A stretch of 64,000 bases of DNA from Variovorax sp. WDL1 (GTDB lineage: Bacteria; Pseudomonadota; Gammaproteobacteria; Burkholderiales; Burkholderiaceae_C): assembly GCF_001541225.1 (NCBI RefSeq), contig NZ_LMTS01000025.1, positions 181,069-245,068 on the forward strand, read 5' to 3'. A program made the translations under genes and the position numbers. Below the pieces are notes generated by a model. The model had not been told where the DNA came from. It saw nothing but the letters and a program-made list of their open reading frames with translations, and ran no database searches. The number at the start of each line of letters is the position of its first letter. The first letter of the stretch is position 1. This document shows positions 1-7,972 of the stretch, one piece after another.

Positions 1-6
1 AGAATC

Positions 7-420
7 ATGGAAAAACTCATTCGTTATCTCGGCGCCCTGGATTGGCTTCTGGCGGCAGGTACCGTGGCCGTAGGCCTTTTTCTTCAAAACTGGGTACTAG
101 TCGCCTTTGGCGTTGCTGGCTTGCTGATGGCCTATCTCCAGCCAGCAAAGCGCGTAAACGCCTACATCACCAGGCGCATGACCCGCAAGCGAGACCCCGC
201 GGCCGCTTCGACCGCCCAGGTCCAGCAGGACGAAGCCTTCTATGAAGCGGTCCTGGGCGAGGTCACTGACGTCGCAGTCGCAACCCCGGGTCCCAAGCGC
301 ACGTTCGCCTCCCCGCCCGTGGCCTACGGCGCGACATACCTCAGCGCGAGCAAGCACAACCAGCTCAAGCGGCCGTACCTGACGCTCCTCAACACGAAAC
401 CGCTCAACACGTTCAATTGA
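7..420 (+). CDS. small two-helix membrane protein, hypothetical
   Basis: Residues 12-27 and 30-45 are hydrophobic and probably form a two-helix hairpin. A basic stretch (KRVNAYITRRMTRKR) follows, which by the positive-inside rule should be cytoplasmic, then an Ala/Thr/Pro-rich polar tail. I do not recognise the family. Only six bases lie upstream of the ATG in this window, so the ribosome-binding site and true start cannot be checked. Another single-helix membrane protein follows about 90 bases downstream. Confidence 0.7.
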   Translation: MEKLIRYLGALDWLLAAGTVAVGLFLQNWVLVAFGVAGLLMAYLQPAKRVNAYITRRMTRKRDPAAASTAQVQQDEAFYEAVLGEVTDVAVATPGPKRTFASPPVAYGATYLSASKHNQLKRPYLTLLNTKPLNTFN

Positions 421-507
421 GCGGCTACCTATACGCGCTGTCAACTTTCTAACCCCATTTGCCATGTCCGGACCATTCCACAATTCATCCCATCAGGGAG
501 CCTCGCT

Positions 508-615
508 GTGACACGCTGGCTTCGTCAAAACGCAGAGCTCATCACGGGAATCTGCGTTCTCCTAAGCGTCGTCCTGGGCGGCGCCCTCATCTACCTGCTC
601 CATCTGAAGAGCTGA
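508..615 (+). CDS. 35-residue single-pass membrane peptide
   Basis: A GTG start preceded by GGGAG seven bases upstream opens a 35-codon frame. It has a short polar N-terminus (MTRWLRQNAEL), one hydrophobic helix of about 20 residues and a basic C-terminus ending HLKS. This is the layout of a small single-pass inner-membrane protein. It sits between two larger same-strand genes. The function is unknown, and support rests on the ribosome-binding site and hydrophobic pattern only. Confidence 0.5.
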   Translation: MTRWLRQNAELITGICVLLSVVLGGALIYLLHLKS

Positions 616-638
616 CCAACCTTCTCTGAGGCTCCACA

Positions 639-1163
639 ATGCCGCCCTCCGACACCGACCTCCAGGCCCCGTCTTCCGCACCGGCGCTCAGGGAGCCCGG
701 TCCGGAGGGCACATTGCTTCCGGCACACGTGGCTTCTGCGGCCGTCGGGCCATCGCTCGCCCGCTTGGTGCGCAATGCTGCACCGAGCCTATGGGCCAAG
801 GCACGCGCAGACCGACGGCTCGCACGCGAGCAGACTGAGCGGATGCTTGACCTCCTTGTTTGGGTCTTGGAGAAAAACGGCGCACGCGTCACTCGCACCG
901 CCAAACAGGAGTACTTTCACGAGGGACGGGTCATTGAGGGCCGCCTGGACTTGTTCGCCGAGCGGGGCGTCGAGAGACTGGCACTCGAGCTGGCCTTCCG
1001 CCCGGGCCGTACTACCTGTCTGAAGCTTCTCGCCGCGCGCCGCGCGGGCGCCGTTTCCCTGCTGCTCGCAGGCTTTGCTCGAACGCCGGAGGAAGCTCGC
1101 CAGGCAGTCGACCGGCTCCTGGGCCGGCCCACGGACGGGTGGTTCGCCCTCGCCTGCCTTTGA
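639..1163 (+). CDS. hypothetical protein (174 aa)
   Basis: The first 40 residues are Pro/Ser/Ala-rich and look disordered. After that comes an Arg-rich, mainly helical segment, and a C-terminal part (GRLDLFAERGVERLALELAFR...LKLLAARRAGAVSLLLAG) with alternating strand and helix. That part is faintly like the core of restriction-endonuclease-fold proteins, but I cannot place a full catalytic set (no clear E-x-K), so this is only a hint. Codon use fits the neighbours. Convergent with the minus-strand gene ending at 1196. Confidence 0.6.
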   Translation: MPPSDTDLQAPSSAPALREPGPEGTLLPAHVASAAVGPSLARLVRNAAPSLWAKARADRRLAREQTERMLDLLVWVLEKNGARVTRTAKQEYFHEGRVIEGRLDLFAERGVERLALELAFRPGRTTCLKLLAARRAGAVSLLLAGFARTPEEARQAVDRLLGRPTDGWFALACL

Positions 1164-1195
1164 GCCGTTCGGGCCTTGCAGGCACCGCGGCTTTT

Positions 1196-1624
1196 TTAAG
1201 GCGCGATGCGCTCAGCCTTTAGAGCCCAACCCGACATCCTCAGGTGCGTGACCAGAAGAGTCTCGCCGGGGGCGGCGTCGATGGGCTTCTCAACGAAGTA
1301 GAAGCCGCCCGGGTCGCACTGCAGCCGGCTCCACCGGCTATCAGGGGCCTGCGCAACCTTGCACTGCGTCTCCACAAGCGCCAGCGAGCTTCTCGCTTCG
1401 ACCAAGACCGTATCCACAGCAAGTCCAAAACTGAGAAAGCACAGCATCAACCCTACAACACCGCAGATGTGCTGGAGCTCGGATTTGACAACGTCCTTCC
1501 ACTGAAGGGGGAGTATGGCGGGCAGTGCAAAGGGCAGGACGCCCACCCCGATGATGAACGCCCAGCGCCAGCCCCAGGCTGGCAACAGCACGTCCACCGC
1601 AAGCGAACGGAGCTCGGCGTCCAT
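1196..1624 (-). CDS. membrane protein, hypothetical (142 aa)
   Basis: Two hydrophobic segments (about residues 22-40 and 50-72) are followed by a roughly 70-residue soluble domain with two cysteines, which may be periplasmic. It is the last gene of a three-gene minus-strand operon (2097 to 1861 to 1624); only six bases separate it from the gene before. I do not recognise the family. Confidence 0.65.
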   Translation of the reverse strand: MDAELRSLAVDVLLPAWGWRWAFIIGVGVLPFALPAILPLQWKDVVKSELQHICGVVGLMLCFLSFGLAVDTVLVEARSSLALVETQCKVAQAPDSRWSRLQCDPGGFYFVEKPIDAAPGETLLVTHLRMSGWALKAERIAP

Positions 1625-1630
1625 GGCGCC

Positions 1631-1861
1631 TCAGCCGGCCGGAGCGCGCTCGCGGGCCGGGCGCTCCCACTGGTAGAAGATGACGCAGCCCTTCGCGTTC
1701 TGAACCGGCGTCGACCCAGCCAGTTGCCAGCCCCCGCCCTTGGGCGGCTTGGGCGAAATCCTTGACATGTCCTCAGCCACGCGAGCGTGGTCCGGAAAGT
1801 CGGAAGGCACAACCGCGTACGTCACGCGGTATTCGAAATCGGGCTTTGCTAAATCGGTCAT
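1631..1861 (-). CDS. hypothetical protein (76 aa), middle gene of operon
   Basis: I start this gene at the ATG whose first bases overlap the stop codon of the preceding gene (ATGA at 1861-1858), a typical sign of translational coupling. The protein begins MTDLAKPDFEYRVTYAVVP and contains GGGWQLAGSTPVQNAKGCVIFYQWER, which looks like a small all-beta fold. Similar short proteins ending in ...YQW.R are common on plasmids and phages, but I cannot name the family. Confidence 0.65.
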   Translation of the reverse strand: MTDLAKPDFEYRVTYAVVPSDFPDHARVAEDMSRISPKPPKGGGWQLAGSTPVQNAKGCVIFYQWERPARERAPAG

Positions 1862-2097
1862 TGGGGGGAAGTGAGGGAAATCGACCCGCTCGAGCGGGCC
1901 TGCAACTGCGCCTCGAGCTGCGCGATGCGTTCGCGCTGCTGCGCGTACAGCAAGCGAAGCGCGAGTACCTCCAGGTGCAACGACTCGGCCTGCAAGTGGG
2001 CGTCCGCAACCGGCACTAGCGGCTGCCCGCTCTTGCTGGAATACGTGATGTGCCAAACATGCTGTGCTGGCCGGTCGGTTGCATACGAACGGGTCAT
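1858..2097 (-). CDS. hypothetical coiled-coil protein (79 aa), first gene of operon
   Basis: The N-terminal 30 residues (MTRSYATDRPAQHVWHITYSS...) look like a short beta unit. Residues 33-68 form a strongly predicted helix rich in Leu, Gln and Glu (AESLHLEVLALRLLYAQQRERIAQLEAQLQ) that should make a coiled coil. Its TGA overlaps the ATG of the next gene. The function is unknown; oligomerisation through the helix is an inference. Confidence 0.65.
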   Translation of the reverse strand: MTRSYATDRPAQHVWHITYSSKSGQPLVPVADAHLQAESLHLEVLALRLLYAQQRERIAQLEAQLQARSSGSISLTSPQ

Positions 2098-2252
2098 GGC
2101 CTATTTAGCGTCCGGTTTTAGCCGCGTGGACGTCAAGCTTGGCCAGCCTGCCTGTTGCGCCTTCCCTCGAAGGTCGATGCGGAGTCCGAGCTCTCGTACC
2201 TAAACGCGTTCCGCCCGCGGGCCCTTAAACGCCGCAGACGTTCGGGCCGCTC

Positions 2253-2270
2253 GCTATACGGCCCAGGAAC
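2253..2270 (+). promoter_or_regulatory. CTAYAC/AGGACAAC-type promoter
   Basis: GCTATACGGCCCAGGAAC lies 28-45 bases before the ATG at 2298. It nearly matches the element at 42287 (GCTATACGGCGCAGGACAAC) and belongs to the family found throughout the window. No convincing -35 hexamer is seen. Confidence 0.5.
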
Positions 2271-2297
2271 ATTTAACTATTTGAACGTTGAGTCAAC

Positions 2298-3065
2298 ATG
2301 AAAACATATTTTTTCGTACTCGGCGCTCCGGACCACGAAATGCAGGAAATTGCCCGCATCTGTGAAGAGCGCGGGCTCGCCTTCGGTTTTGCAACCGTCG
2401 GCGGGAACATCGTCCACTCGCACGAAGCCTATCAAGCAAATGGTGTCACCGCTCTCATTCCCGTGGGCGCACACCAGGTGTTTGTGGAGTGCGCCGTCAT
2501 GGGGCTGAGGCCCGACGACATCATCGACCATCACCACCAGGGCGACCCCGGATACGGGATGCCGCCGGAGCAGTACTTCGAGGGTTCGTCGCTTGGCCAG
2601 TTCTTGCGCTTCATCGGCGTGAACCCCACCCAGCAACAGCTGGTCATCGCTGCGGCGGACCACTGCCTGACTTCGGCCTACCAAGGTCGATGCCCGGGCG
2701 TAACCCCTGAGGAGCTGGCCGCCTGGCGCATCGCGAGTCGCTGCCGGGCCAGGGGCCTGACCGAGGTTGAACTGCATCGCCAGATTGACCATGCGTCGAA
2801 GCTTCTGGAGGCAGCTCCACGCATCTCGCTGGCCGGCGAGCAGGTCGCGTTCATCGAGGAGCCGCCCACGGAAGTGAGCGAGGCATCCGCTCGTCTCGGC
2901 ATGCCCTACATCTACGTGAGGCGCCAGGATGCGAAGCAGCTCAAGGCCGGCATCAGGAGCGCGCCTGCGCACCTGGTGCAGGCATGGATGGACAACTGTG
3001 GATTGGCTCGGCTCTACGGCGACCCCCAACGCGGTTTCGCCGGTGGCTACCTACCCCGCCACTGA
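2298..3065 (+). CDS. DHH-motif protein, possible phosphoesterase-like (255 aa)
   Basis: The central region contains DDIIDHHHQGDPGYG, which resembles the DHH motif of the DHH phosphoesterase superfamily (RecJ, nanoRNase, PPase II types). About 50 residues later comes AAADHCLTSAYQGRC, another His/Asp pair that could bind metal. The usual N-terminal DxD motif of this superfamily is not obvious, so it may be a divergent or unrelated metal-binding protein. A monocistronic unit is likely: a family promoter at 2253 and a strong terminator at 3081. Metal-dependent hydrolysis of a nucleotide or phosphoester is an inference from the motif alone. Confidence 0.6.
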   Translation: MKTYFFVLGAPDHEMQEIARICEERGLAFGFATVGGNIVHSHEAYQANGVTALIPVGAHQVFVECAVMGLRPDDIIDHHHQGDPGYGMPPEQYFEGSSLGQFLRFIGVNPTQQQLVIAAADHCLTSAYQGRCPGVTPEELAAWRIASRCRARGLTEVELHRQIDHASKLLEAAPRISLAGEQVAFIEEPPTEVSEASARLGMPYIYVRRQDAKQLKAGIRSAPAHLVQAWMDNCGLARLYGDPQRGFAGGYLPRH

Positions 3066-3080
3066 CTACATCAACATTCG

Positions 3081-3113
3081 AGGCCCCTGACATTCGTGTC
3101 AGGGGCCTTTTCT
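3081..3113 (+). terminator. rho-independent terminator
   Basis: AGGCCCCTGACA and TGTCAGGGGCCT form a 12-bp stem followed by a T-rich run. It ends the 2298-3065 transcript. Confidence 0.85.
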
Positions 3114-3171
3114 ATTGTGACCTTCCGCATCGGGCAAAAGCAAAACCAGCCGCAAGGGCTGGTTTCGGGAA

Positions 3172-4014
3172 TCACACGTAGCGGATGTACATGCTACTCG
3201 ACGGCGTTTGGTACTGCTTGAGGTCCACCCCTTCGAGGTGGTTGGCCTGCACCTTCTTCCAGTCGGTCTTGGTGCTGGGGGTGTATGTGACCTCAAAGAG
3301 CTCGGTCGCAAAGTCCTTGCCGGCGGTCAGCTTCTTGACAGGCTCGGTATAGCGGTCGTACTCCTTTTCCAGGACCTTCTTGAGGTCGGCCAGCAACAGC
3401 GCGCGCTTGGCCATGCCCTCAATGGAATCAGGCACCGCATCTCCGAGGGGAAACGGCAGCACGGCATTGAGGCGCGCGACAAGCTGGTTGGCGTCTGCCA
3501 GAAGGGGTGGATACACGGCTGCGAGCATTTCGCAGTCGACGAAGGCCCCGTGGAGCACGCGCTTGGTGCGGTCGATGCCGTAGCGGTCGCACAGCGCGTC
3601 CAGGGTGTGAACCTTGGCCGTCGTGTGCCGCCGCGACATCGCCAGCGTGTCAGTCGTGCGCTCGACGATTTTATCCATCTTGCCTCCGCGGACCAAGCGC
3701 AGTTCCTCGTCGAGGAAGCGCAGGTCGAAGGGCGCGTTGTGGATGACCACGTGTTGTCCGGCGATGAACTCCTTGAAGTCCTTCACGACCTCCTTGAAGA
3801 CAGGTTCACTCTTCAGGTCGGACCAGGTCTTGCCGTGCACCCGGGAGACCTCGAGGGGAATTTCCCGTTCGGGGTTGATGAACCGGTGAAAGGTGTTGCC
3901 GGTGGGCAGGCCGGTCTCGGGGTCGAAGTCGAGCGCTGCGATTTCGATGAGCCGGTCTGCGCCGGCGTCCAGGCCCGTGGTCTCGGTGTCGAGAGCGATT
4001 GTGCGAATTTGCAT
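3172..4014 (-). CDS. DnaQ-family 3'-5' exonuclease (DEDDh)
   Basis: This is a proofreading-type exonuclease of the DnaQ superfamily, degrading DNA or RNA from 3' ends with two metal ions. All catalytic residues of the DEDDh class are present: D9 and E11 in LDTETTGL (ExoI), D97 in HNAPFDLRF (ExoII), and H155 and D160 in HGAFVDCEML (ExoIII). The exonuclease domain fills residues 1-185, as in Pol III epsilon. The last roughly 95 residues are an extra helical and beta region (KKLTAGKDFATELFEVTYTPS...) that does not match the polymerase-binding tail of epsilon. It could act as a stand-alone repair exonuclease or an epsilon-like proofreader. The promoter-like GCTACAC at 4041-4053 suggests its own transcript. 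Confidence 0.9.
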   Translation of the reverse strand: MQIRTIALDTETTGLDAGADRLIEIAALDFDPETGLPTGNTFHRFINPEREIPLEVSRVHGKTWSDLKSEPVFKEVVKDFKEFIAGQHVVIHNAPFDLRFLDEELRLVRGGKMDKIVERTTDTLAMSRRHTTAKVHTLDALCDRYGIDRTKRVLHGAFVDCEMLAAVYPPLLADANQLVARLNAVLPFPLGDAVPDSIEGMAKRALLLADLKKVLEKEYDRYTEPVKKLTAGKDFATELFEVTYTPSTKTDWKKVQANHLEGVDLKQYQTPSSSMYIRYV

Positions 4015-4040
4015 TGTGCAGGTGTCCTAGTGGTGGAATA

Positions 4041-4053
4041 CCCTGCGTGTAGC
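4041..4053 (-). promoter_or_regulatory. CTAYAC-type promoter for the exonuclease gene
   Basis: Read on the minus strand this is GCTACACGCAGGG, 27-39 bases before the ATG at 4014. The first half matches the window-wide promoter box; the second half is degenerate. Confidence 0.4.
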
Positions 4054-4099
4054 TACAACGGCGCAGCGCCGCCGGGCCGGGCGGCCCGCGGATATAGGC

Positions 4100-4840
4100 C
4101 TACGGCTTGTCGACGCCCCGGCACGAGAGCGTCATGCCCTTGTCGTCCATCTCAGCGCGGCACCCCGGCGCCCACGGATGCGTGCCCGCCATGAAGCTCT
4201 CCAGCTCCGCGGCGTACGCGCGAAATTCAGTGTCCTTAGCGCCCTCGCACTGCTGGGTGCGTTTCAGGCTCGCGGTCTGGCTGACCTGGGTCAGCAGCGC
4301 CGCAGCGAGCGCCCTCGCGTGCGCGGGTTCGCCGATGTCAGCGCGACTCCCGAGCACTGCGATGGCGAATGGAAGGTCGCTTTCCGCCATCATTAGGAGC
4401 ACCGCCTCCGGTGCCTGGATGCAGTTCAAGGCTTCTTCTCGCAAGTTCGCAAAGTCCTCCAGCTTGAGGCCAAGGGACGCCACTGCTTTACGTTGCTCTA
4501 ACGTCGCGCCGTCACCCAGCAAGGCGCTGAACGCGCCCGCTCGGAACTCCGGGTCGGGGACCAGGAGTTCAGGGAGCTTCTCCGCAACGCTCTGGCGGGC
4601 TTCCTTGTCCGTGGCCACCGCCCACCCGCCCTTGCAACCAACGCTCGCCCAGCGGTCCGGCGTCACCTTGCCCTCGCTCACGAGCAGGGAGCCATACCGC
4701 GAAACTTCAGCTGGCGTGGCCTTGTCGGCAATGCACTGAGCGACGATGTCAAGGTCCGGTTTCCCGGTGCACCCCATCAAGGCGCTGAGAAACACGCCAA
4801 ACACGGGCAGTAGGAGGAAGCGGGCGAAACGACGATTCAT
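4100..4840 (-). CDS. lipoprotein, hypothetical (246 aa)
   Basis: The first 24 residues form a lipoprotein signal peptide: basic MNRRFARF, a hydrophobic core, and lipobox ALMGC with the acylated cysteine at 24. The mature part is mostly helical with scattered cysteines (CIADK, VGCKGGW, LNCIQ, QQCEGAK, CRAEMD, LSCRG), so disulfides in the periplasm are likely. I do not recognise the family. A promoter-like GCTACAGGTTGCG lies at 4861-4874 on the same strand. Confidence 0.75.
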   Translation of the reverse strand: MNRRFARFLLLPVFGVFLSALMGCTGKPDLDIVAQCIADKATPAEVSRYGSLLVSEGKVTPDRWASVGCKGGWAVATDKEARQSVAEKLPELLVPDPEFRAGAFSALLGDGATLEQRKAVASLGLKLEDFANLREEALNCIQAPEAVLLMMAESDLPFAIAVLGSRADIGEPAHARALAAALLTQVSQTASLKRTQQCEGAKDTEFRAYAAELESFMAGTHPWAPGCRAEMDDKGMTLSCRGVDKP

Positions 4841-4887
4841 GGCGTGTTGTGGGTTCGAAGACGCAACCTGTAGCTGGCGCGTTTAGC

Positions 4888-4916
4888 CAAAAGAAAGTCG
4901 CCCAATGGGGCGACTT
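4888..4916 (-). terminator. terminator of the 5319-4927 gene
   Basis: On the minus strand AAGTCGCCC-CATT-GGGCGACTT is followed by TCTTTT. A 9-bp perfect stem. Confidence 0.8.
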
Positions 4917-4926
4917 GGAAGGAAGG

Positions 4927-5319
4927 TCAGAACGAATCCGCGTGCAACTCGACCAGCTGGTCGAGGGCAAGCGCTCGGCCTTGAGCGTCGTGGAGGACCC
5001 AGCCTGCGCCGGTCTGCACTGCGCGAACCCAAACTTGGCGGTCGTCCTCGAGTACGGCGACAACCTGGTCGAGGGGGCTCATGTGCAGGTCCTCTAGCGC
5101 ACATTCCTGCTCGCCGAGGCCGGTGCGCACCACCACGGGGTAGTCGTGGCCTGGGTACAGCGAGAGCTCCGCGTCGTTGTAGCGCAGCACAAGGGCCAAC
5201 TCGTCGGTGTCTTTCAGCACGACGAAGCGTCCCGGCGTCAGTTGACGGCTGCGGGCCGCTTCGATGGCGCCTTGCAGCTGGATGAAGTTGGTACGCATTC
5301 CTGCCGCAAGCTGGCTCAT
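4927..5319 (-). CDS. hypothetical protein (130 aa)
   Basis: It is predicted soluble: an N-terminal helix (MSQLAAGMRTNFIQLQGAIEAARS) then mostly beta strands (RFVVLKDTDELALVLRYNDAELSLYPGHDYPVVVR...). An alternative start is Met8. I find no family match. The terminator at 4888 follows immediately. Confidence 0.65.
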   Translation of the reverse strand: MSQLAAGMRTNFIQLQGAIEAARSRQLTPGRFVVLKDTDELALVLRYNDAELSLYPGHDYPVVVRTGLGEQECALEDLHMSPLDQVVAVLEDDRQVWVRAVQTGAGWVLHDAQGRALALDQLVELHADSF

Positions 5320-5387
5320 GCGGTCGAGAAAAGGGGTCTGAAGTTGAAGATTGATAGCGGGCCTCTCTGGATGTCAGCAAAAAACAC

Positions 5388-5708
5388 TCACGCGCGCCGC
5401 TTGGGTGCTCGTGCCGTGTATAGCCATGCAGCCAGGAATGGGACCTCGACCAGCACCAGCAGGAAGCCGAAGAAGAGCGGTCCGATGCTCAGTTGTGCCT
5501 GTACGGATTCCGCCGGCAGACCGCCTGCCCAGTGCGACCGGATGGAACTCGAAAGCCACAGGGACGTGAAGGCAAAGCTGATGGCAGGAGCAACGGTGTA
5601 CCAGGCGCGCTTGAGGGACGCCGCCTTGAAGAGGCGCAGGATGGCCTGCGCGTACAGCAGGCACGGCAGGAGAAACGAAAGGACCGAGGCGAGTGTAGCT
5701 TGAGTCAT
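5388..5708 (-). CDS. membrane protein, hypothetical (106 aa)
   Basis: Begins MTQATLASVLSFLLPCLLYAQ and has three hydrophobic segments (about residues 5-22, 36-55 and 73-96) with a basic C-terminus (RAPKRRA). A longer reading from 5744 would add 12 Arg-rich codons, but I prefer the internal ATG because the hydrophobic N-terminus then starts properly. A GGGCTATAGGTG promoter-like box sits at 5761-5772. The function is unknown. Confidence 0.65.
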   Translation of the reverse strand: MTQATLASVLSFLLPCLLYAQAILRLFKAASLKRAWYTVAPAISFAFTSLWLSSSIRSHWAGGLPAESVQAQLSIGPLFFGFLLVLVEVPFLAAWLYTARAPKRRA

Positions 5709-5830
5709 GGCGAATAGGCGGAGCCTCGGATGCGTGCGGCGCACGCGACGGCCGAGGCCTCACCTATAGCCCATGGATTTAGATTTCCGGCTGCGTGTTC
5801 TAGACGGGAGCAGGAACCCACTTTTCATCC

Positions 5831-6238
5831 ATGACAACCACCACGACCCCTCGTCCCTTCAGCCGCAGCCAGGCGCTCGCCGTCCTTGAGATGCAAGGCG
5901 CTCAGTCGGCCCACCTCGTCGACGCGGTTTTGCTCGGGCTGGCCGAACTCAACGAGCAGTCGGCAAGGGATGGCAGCGCCCAGGCACAGCTGCGCGTGCT
6001 CTTCAGCCAGGTCGACCCCACTCGGGTTCAGTTTGCGCTGTTCGCCGGCGAGCAACGGGTGCAGCTCTGCGCGTACGAGTACGACCCTGAGATGATGGGT
6101 GGCCCGGAGCTCGCCTGCACCGACGTCGACGGCCAGCTCTCTGGGCCCTGTGCCCTCACGAGGCGCCTGCATCCCTTGATGGACATGGCCCTCGCGCGGA
6201 TGGAGAGCCAGGTCTGGGCGCGAGTTACGGGCGGATGA
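5831..6238 (+). CDS. hypothetical protein (135 aa)
   Basis: It starts MTTTTTPRPFSRSQALAVLEMQ, followed by a helical region and a beta segment (VQFALFAGEQRVQLCAYEY). It has no signal peptide or transmembrane helix. No family is recognised. Its last 14 bases overlap the 3' end of the convergent minus-strand gene at 6225. Confidence 0.6.
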   Translation: MTTTTTPRPFSRSQALAVLEMQGAQSAHLVDAVLLGLAELNEQSARDGSAQAQLRVLFSQVDPTRVQFALFAGEQRVQLCAYEYDPEMMGGPELACTDVDGQLSGPCALTRRLHPLMDMALARMESQVWARVTGG

Positions 6239-6446
6239 GCCCCGGCAGCGGGCCGAGCGCGCTGCGGTAGAAGCTGCGAACGGAGCGGGAGATGAAAGGC
6301 AGGACGAACATCACCGCGCTGACCGCGAGGCAGGCGCGCTCCATGGTCATGCCATCGGTGACGAGCATAGCTTGGGCGGAGATTTGCAAGGCGAAGAGCT
6401 TCGCCAGAGAGATTGCTTGGGACTTGGACATGGGTTTGATTTTCAA
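6225..6446 (-). CDS. small membrane protein (73 aa), TTG start
   Basis: The best ribosome-binding site (GAGGA, about eight bases upstream) points to a TTG start giving MKIKPMSKSQ. Met6 at 6431 is the alternative. Two mildly hydrophobic segments (residues 12-30 and 39-55) suggest a small membrane protein with a basic C-terminus. It overlaps the tail of the plus-strand gene ending at 6238. The function is unknown. Confidence 0.5.
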   Translation of the reverse strand: MKIKPMSKSQAISLAKLFALQISAQAMLVTDGMTMERACLAVSAVMFVLPFISRSVRSFYRSALGPLPGLIRP

Positions 6447-6541
6447 GGCGGTTTCCTCGCCAACTTAGCTACAGGGGAACGGGAGCGGAATGAATCACTT
6501 TAAGCCGCTTTCATCAATCTAAAGCGCAGCCATTGTAGCAC

Positions 6542-6574
6542 ACCTAAAATGCATCCCGTAAGCATTGTTTTAGG
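6542..6574. promoter_or_regulatory. inverted repeat ACCTAAAATGC / GCATTGTTTTAGGT
   Basis: An 8-bp outer arm (ACCTAAAA/TTTTAGGT) and a GCATT inner arm surround a short spacer in the gap upstream of the gene at 6634. The TTTTAG/CTAAAA word also occurs at promoters near 17031, 40421 and 49649. It could be a repressor site or a promoter region. Confidence 0.35.
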
Positions 6575-6633
6575 TCGAGGGCTAAACTCGTCTTTCTACA
6601 AGTCGCATCACAGCTCCGCGGGCATGAGCCGCA

Positions 6634-7020
6634 ATGCGAAGGTTCTTCCCCCTCTACAGTGTCTACCGACAGGCAAGCAGCCAGACAAGGTTCCGTCCTT
6701 CTCTGGGCTCTTTCCTCGTCGTCCTCGACCCGCCGGTCCTGGATGCTCTCGCGCGTCAGCTCGAGGCGCTGCACTGCGTAGGGCTTCCAACAGCTCAAGT
6801 CGAGGACCTCCTGCAACTCGTTGCGGCGCTTGCCGAGGATGACGGGCTCCCCATTGAGGACGCCGCGGCGCTCCTGCCGCCCTTCGCCGCTGCCGTCGAT
6901 GTCGCTCGGTTCTCAGGGCCTGATGACGTCGCGCTCAACGTCGCAACCCTGACCCTCAAACGCTTGGGCCTCTCTACACAACTTCAAGCCTCGGGCGCGC
7001 TGAGCGCGCACCTGCACTGA
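6634..7020 (+). CDS. hypothetical protein (128 aa)
   Basis: A mainly helical protein: residues 29-75 ([20 protein letters not shown]...[14 protein letters not shown]) look like amphipathic helices. It ends 55 bases before ssb on the same strand, so the two may be co-transcribed. The start is uncertain because the upstream ribosome-binding site is weak. I see no recognisable domain. Confidence 0.5.
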   Translation: MRRFFPLYSVYRQASSQTRFRPSLGSFLVVLDPPVLDALARQLEALHCVGLPTAQVEDLLQLVAALAEDDGLPIEDAAALLPPFAAAVDVARFSGPDDVALNVATLTLKRLGLSTQLQASGALSAHLH

Positions 7021-7075
7021 CCCCTTTCCCACCCCCTCCTCCCACAACTCACTCTCACTTCGAACTGAACCTTCC

Positions 7076-7429
7076 ATGTCCATCAACAAAGTCATCATCG
7101 TCGGCAACCTTGGCAACGACCCGGAAATGAACATCCTGCCTTCCGGCGAGGCCGTCGCGAACTTCAGTGTCGCCACGAGCGAACGCTGGACCGACAAGGA
7201 GTCGGGCGAGCGCAAGGAACAGACGGAGTGGCACCGTGTGACCGTGTACGGCAAGCTGGCCGACGTGGTGGCCCAATACGTCACCAAGGGGCGCCAGGTC
7301 TACATCGAGGGCAAGCTGCGCACGCGCAAGTACACCGACAAGGATGGCGTGGAGAAGTACACGACCGAAATCGTCGGCCGCGAGCTCCAGCTGCTGGGCA
7401 AGCGCGACGAGGCCGCATCCGGCGCCTGA
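7076..7429 (+). CDS. ssb: single-stranded DNA-binding protein, short form
   Basis: Residues 1-108 form the OB fold of bacterial [20 protein letters not shown] at the start, [21 protein letters not shown] in the middle and [16 protein letters not shown] near the end. It would coat single-stranded DNA as a tetramer during replication and repair. The family norm is 160-180 residues ending in an acidic DDDIPF tip that recruits partner proteins. Here the protein stops at residue 117 with KRDEAASGA, so the linker and tip are missing. A 10-bp stem hairpin (7453-7476) follows. Confidence 0.93.
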   Translation: MSINKVIIVGNLGNDPEMNILPSGEAVANFSVATSERWTDKESGERKEQTEWHRVTVYGKLADVVAQYVTKGRQVYIEGKLRTRKYTDKDGVEKYTTEIVGRELQLLGKRDEAASGA

Positions 7430-7452
7430 TAGCCTCCCTCCCCCCCAAGCTC

Positions 7453-7480
7453 AAAGGACCGGACCACCGGTCCTTTGTCA
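7453..7480 (+). terminator. terminator after ssb
   Basis: AAAGGACCGG-ACCA-CCGGTCCTTT is a perfect 10-bp stem with a short T run. Confidence 0.75.
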
Positions 7481-7542
7481 TTGGGGAGAACGCGTTTTCT
7501 CTTGGATTTTGTGATGTGAAACCCGCGTGCTAGATTCAGCCG

Positions 7543-7914
7543 ATGGCTGCGCGTACCTCGTCACCCTCCAAGGAATTCTGGAACACCTTTCGGCATCTGG
7601 TCCTCGTGGCCGCGGATGGCCGCGTGTGGTTGACACGAGCAGGCCAGTACGCCCTGGCCGCGCCGCTCGAAACGGCGCTCGGGGCGCCCTACGTCGCTCT
7701 GCCTTGGCAAGACTTTGCGGCGTTTGCCATCAAAGCCCTTCCGTACGCCGACCTCCGTGCCCCCGACCTCACACACCTGCGGCAGCAGCCTCCTGGCAGC
7801 CCCGAGCGCCTGTTGATGGCTGAGCTTCTTGGTCAGCCGCATTTGGCGCACGCCCCCTGCGGCGCAGCACCTGTGGTCAACTTCCTGAAGTGGCGCGCGC
7901 GCCGCGCAGCCTAG
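7543..7914 (+). CDS. hypothetical protein (123 aa)
   Basis: Soluble, with a first half like a small alpha/beta unit (EFWNTFRHLVLVAADGRVWLTRAGQYAL) and an Arg-rich end (FLKWRARRAA). A TGCTAGATTCAGC word lies just upstream (7526); the same 13-mer recurs near 10840. No family is recognised. Confidence 0.55.
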   Translation: MAARTSSPSKEFWNTFRHLVLVAADGRVWLTRAGQYALAAPLETALGAPYVALPWQDFAAFAIKALPYADLRAPDLTHLRQQPPGSPERLLMAELLGQPHLAHAPCGAAPVVNFLKWRARRAA

Positions 7915-7966
7915 CGCACGTATACCGTACGGCGAGGTATCGCCGCCATAGCGATAAGAGGGCTCC

Positions 7967-7972
7967 CTACAC
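7967..7972 (+). promoter_or_regulatory. CTACAC box upstream of the queuosine-salvage gene
   Basis: CCCTACAC lies about 35 bases before the ATG at 8007 and matches the first half of the window-wide promoter element. A second candidate, CGTATACCG, is at 7919-7927. Confidence 0.35.

Noticed and set aside
3208..4194. 328-codon plus-strand frame
   Set aside because: It is the shadow of the DnaQ-type exonuclease gene on the minus strand, whose catalytic motifs are intact.
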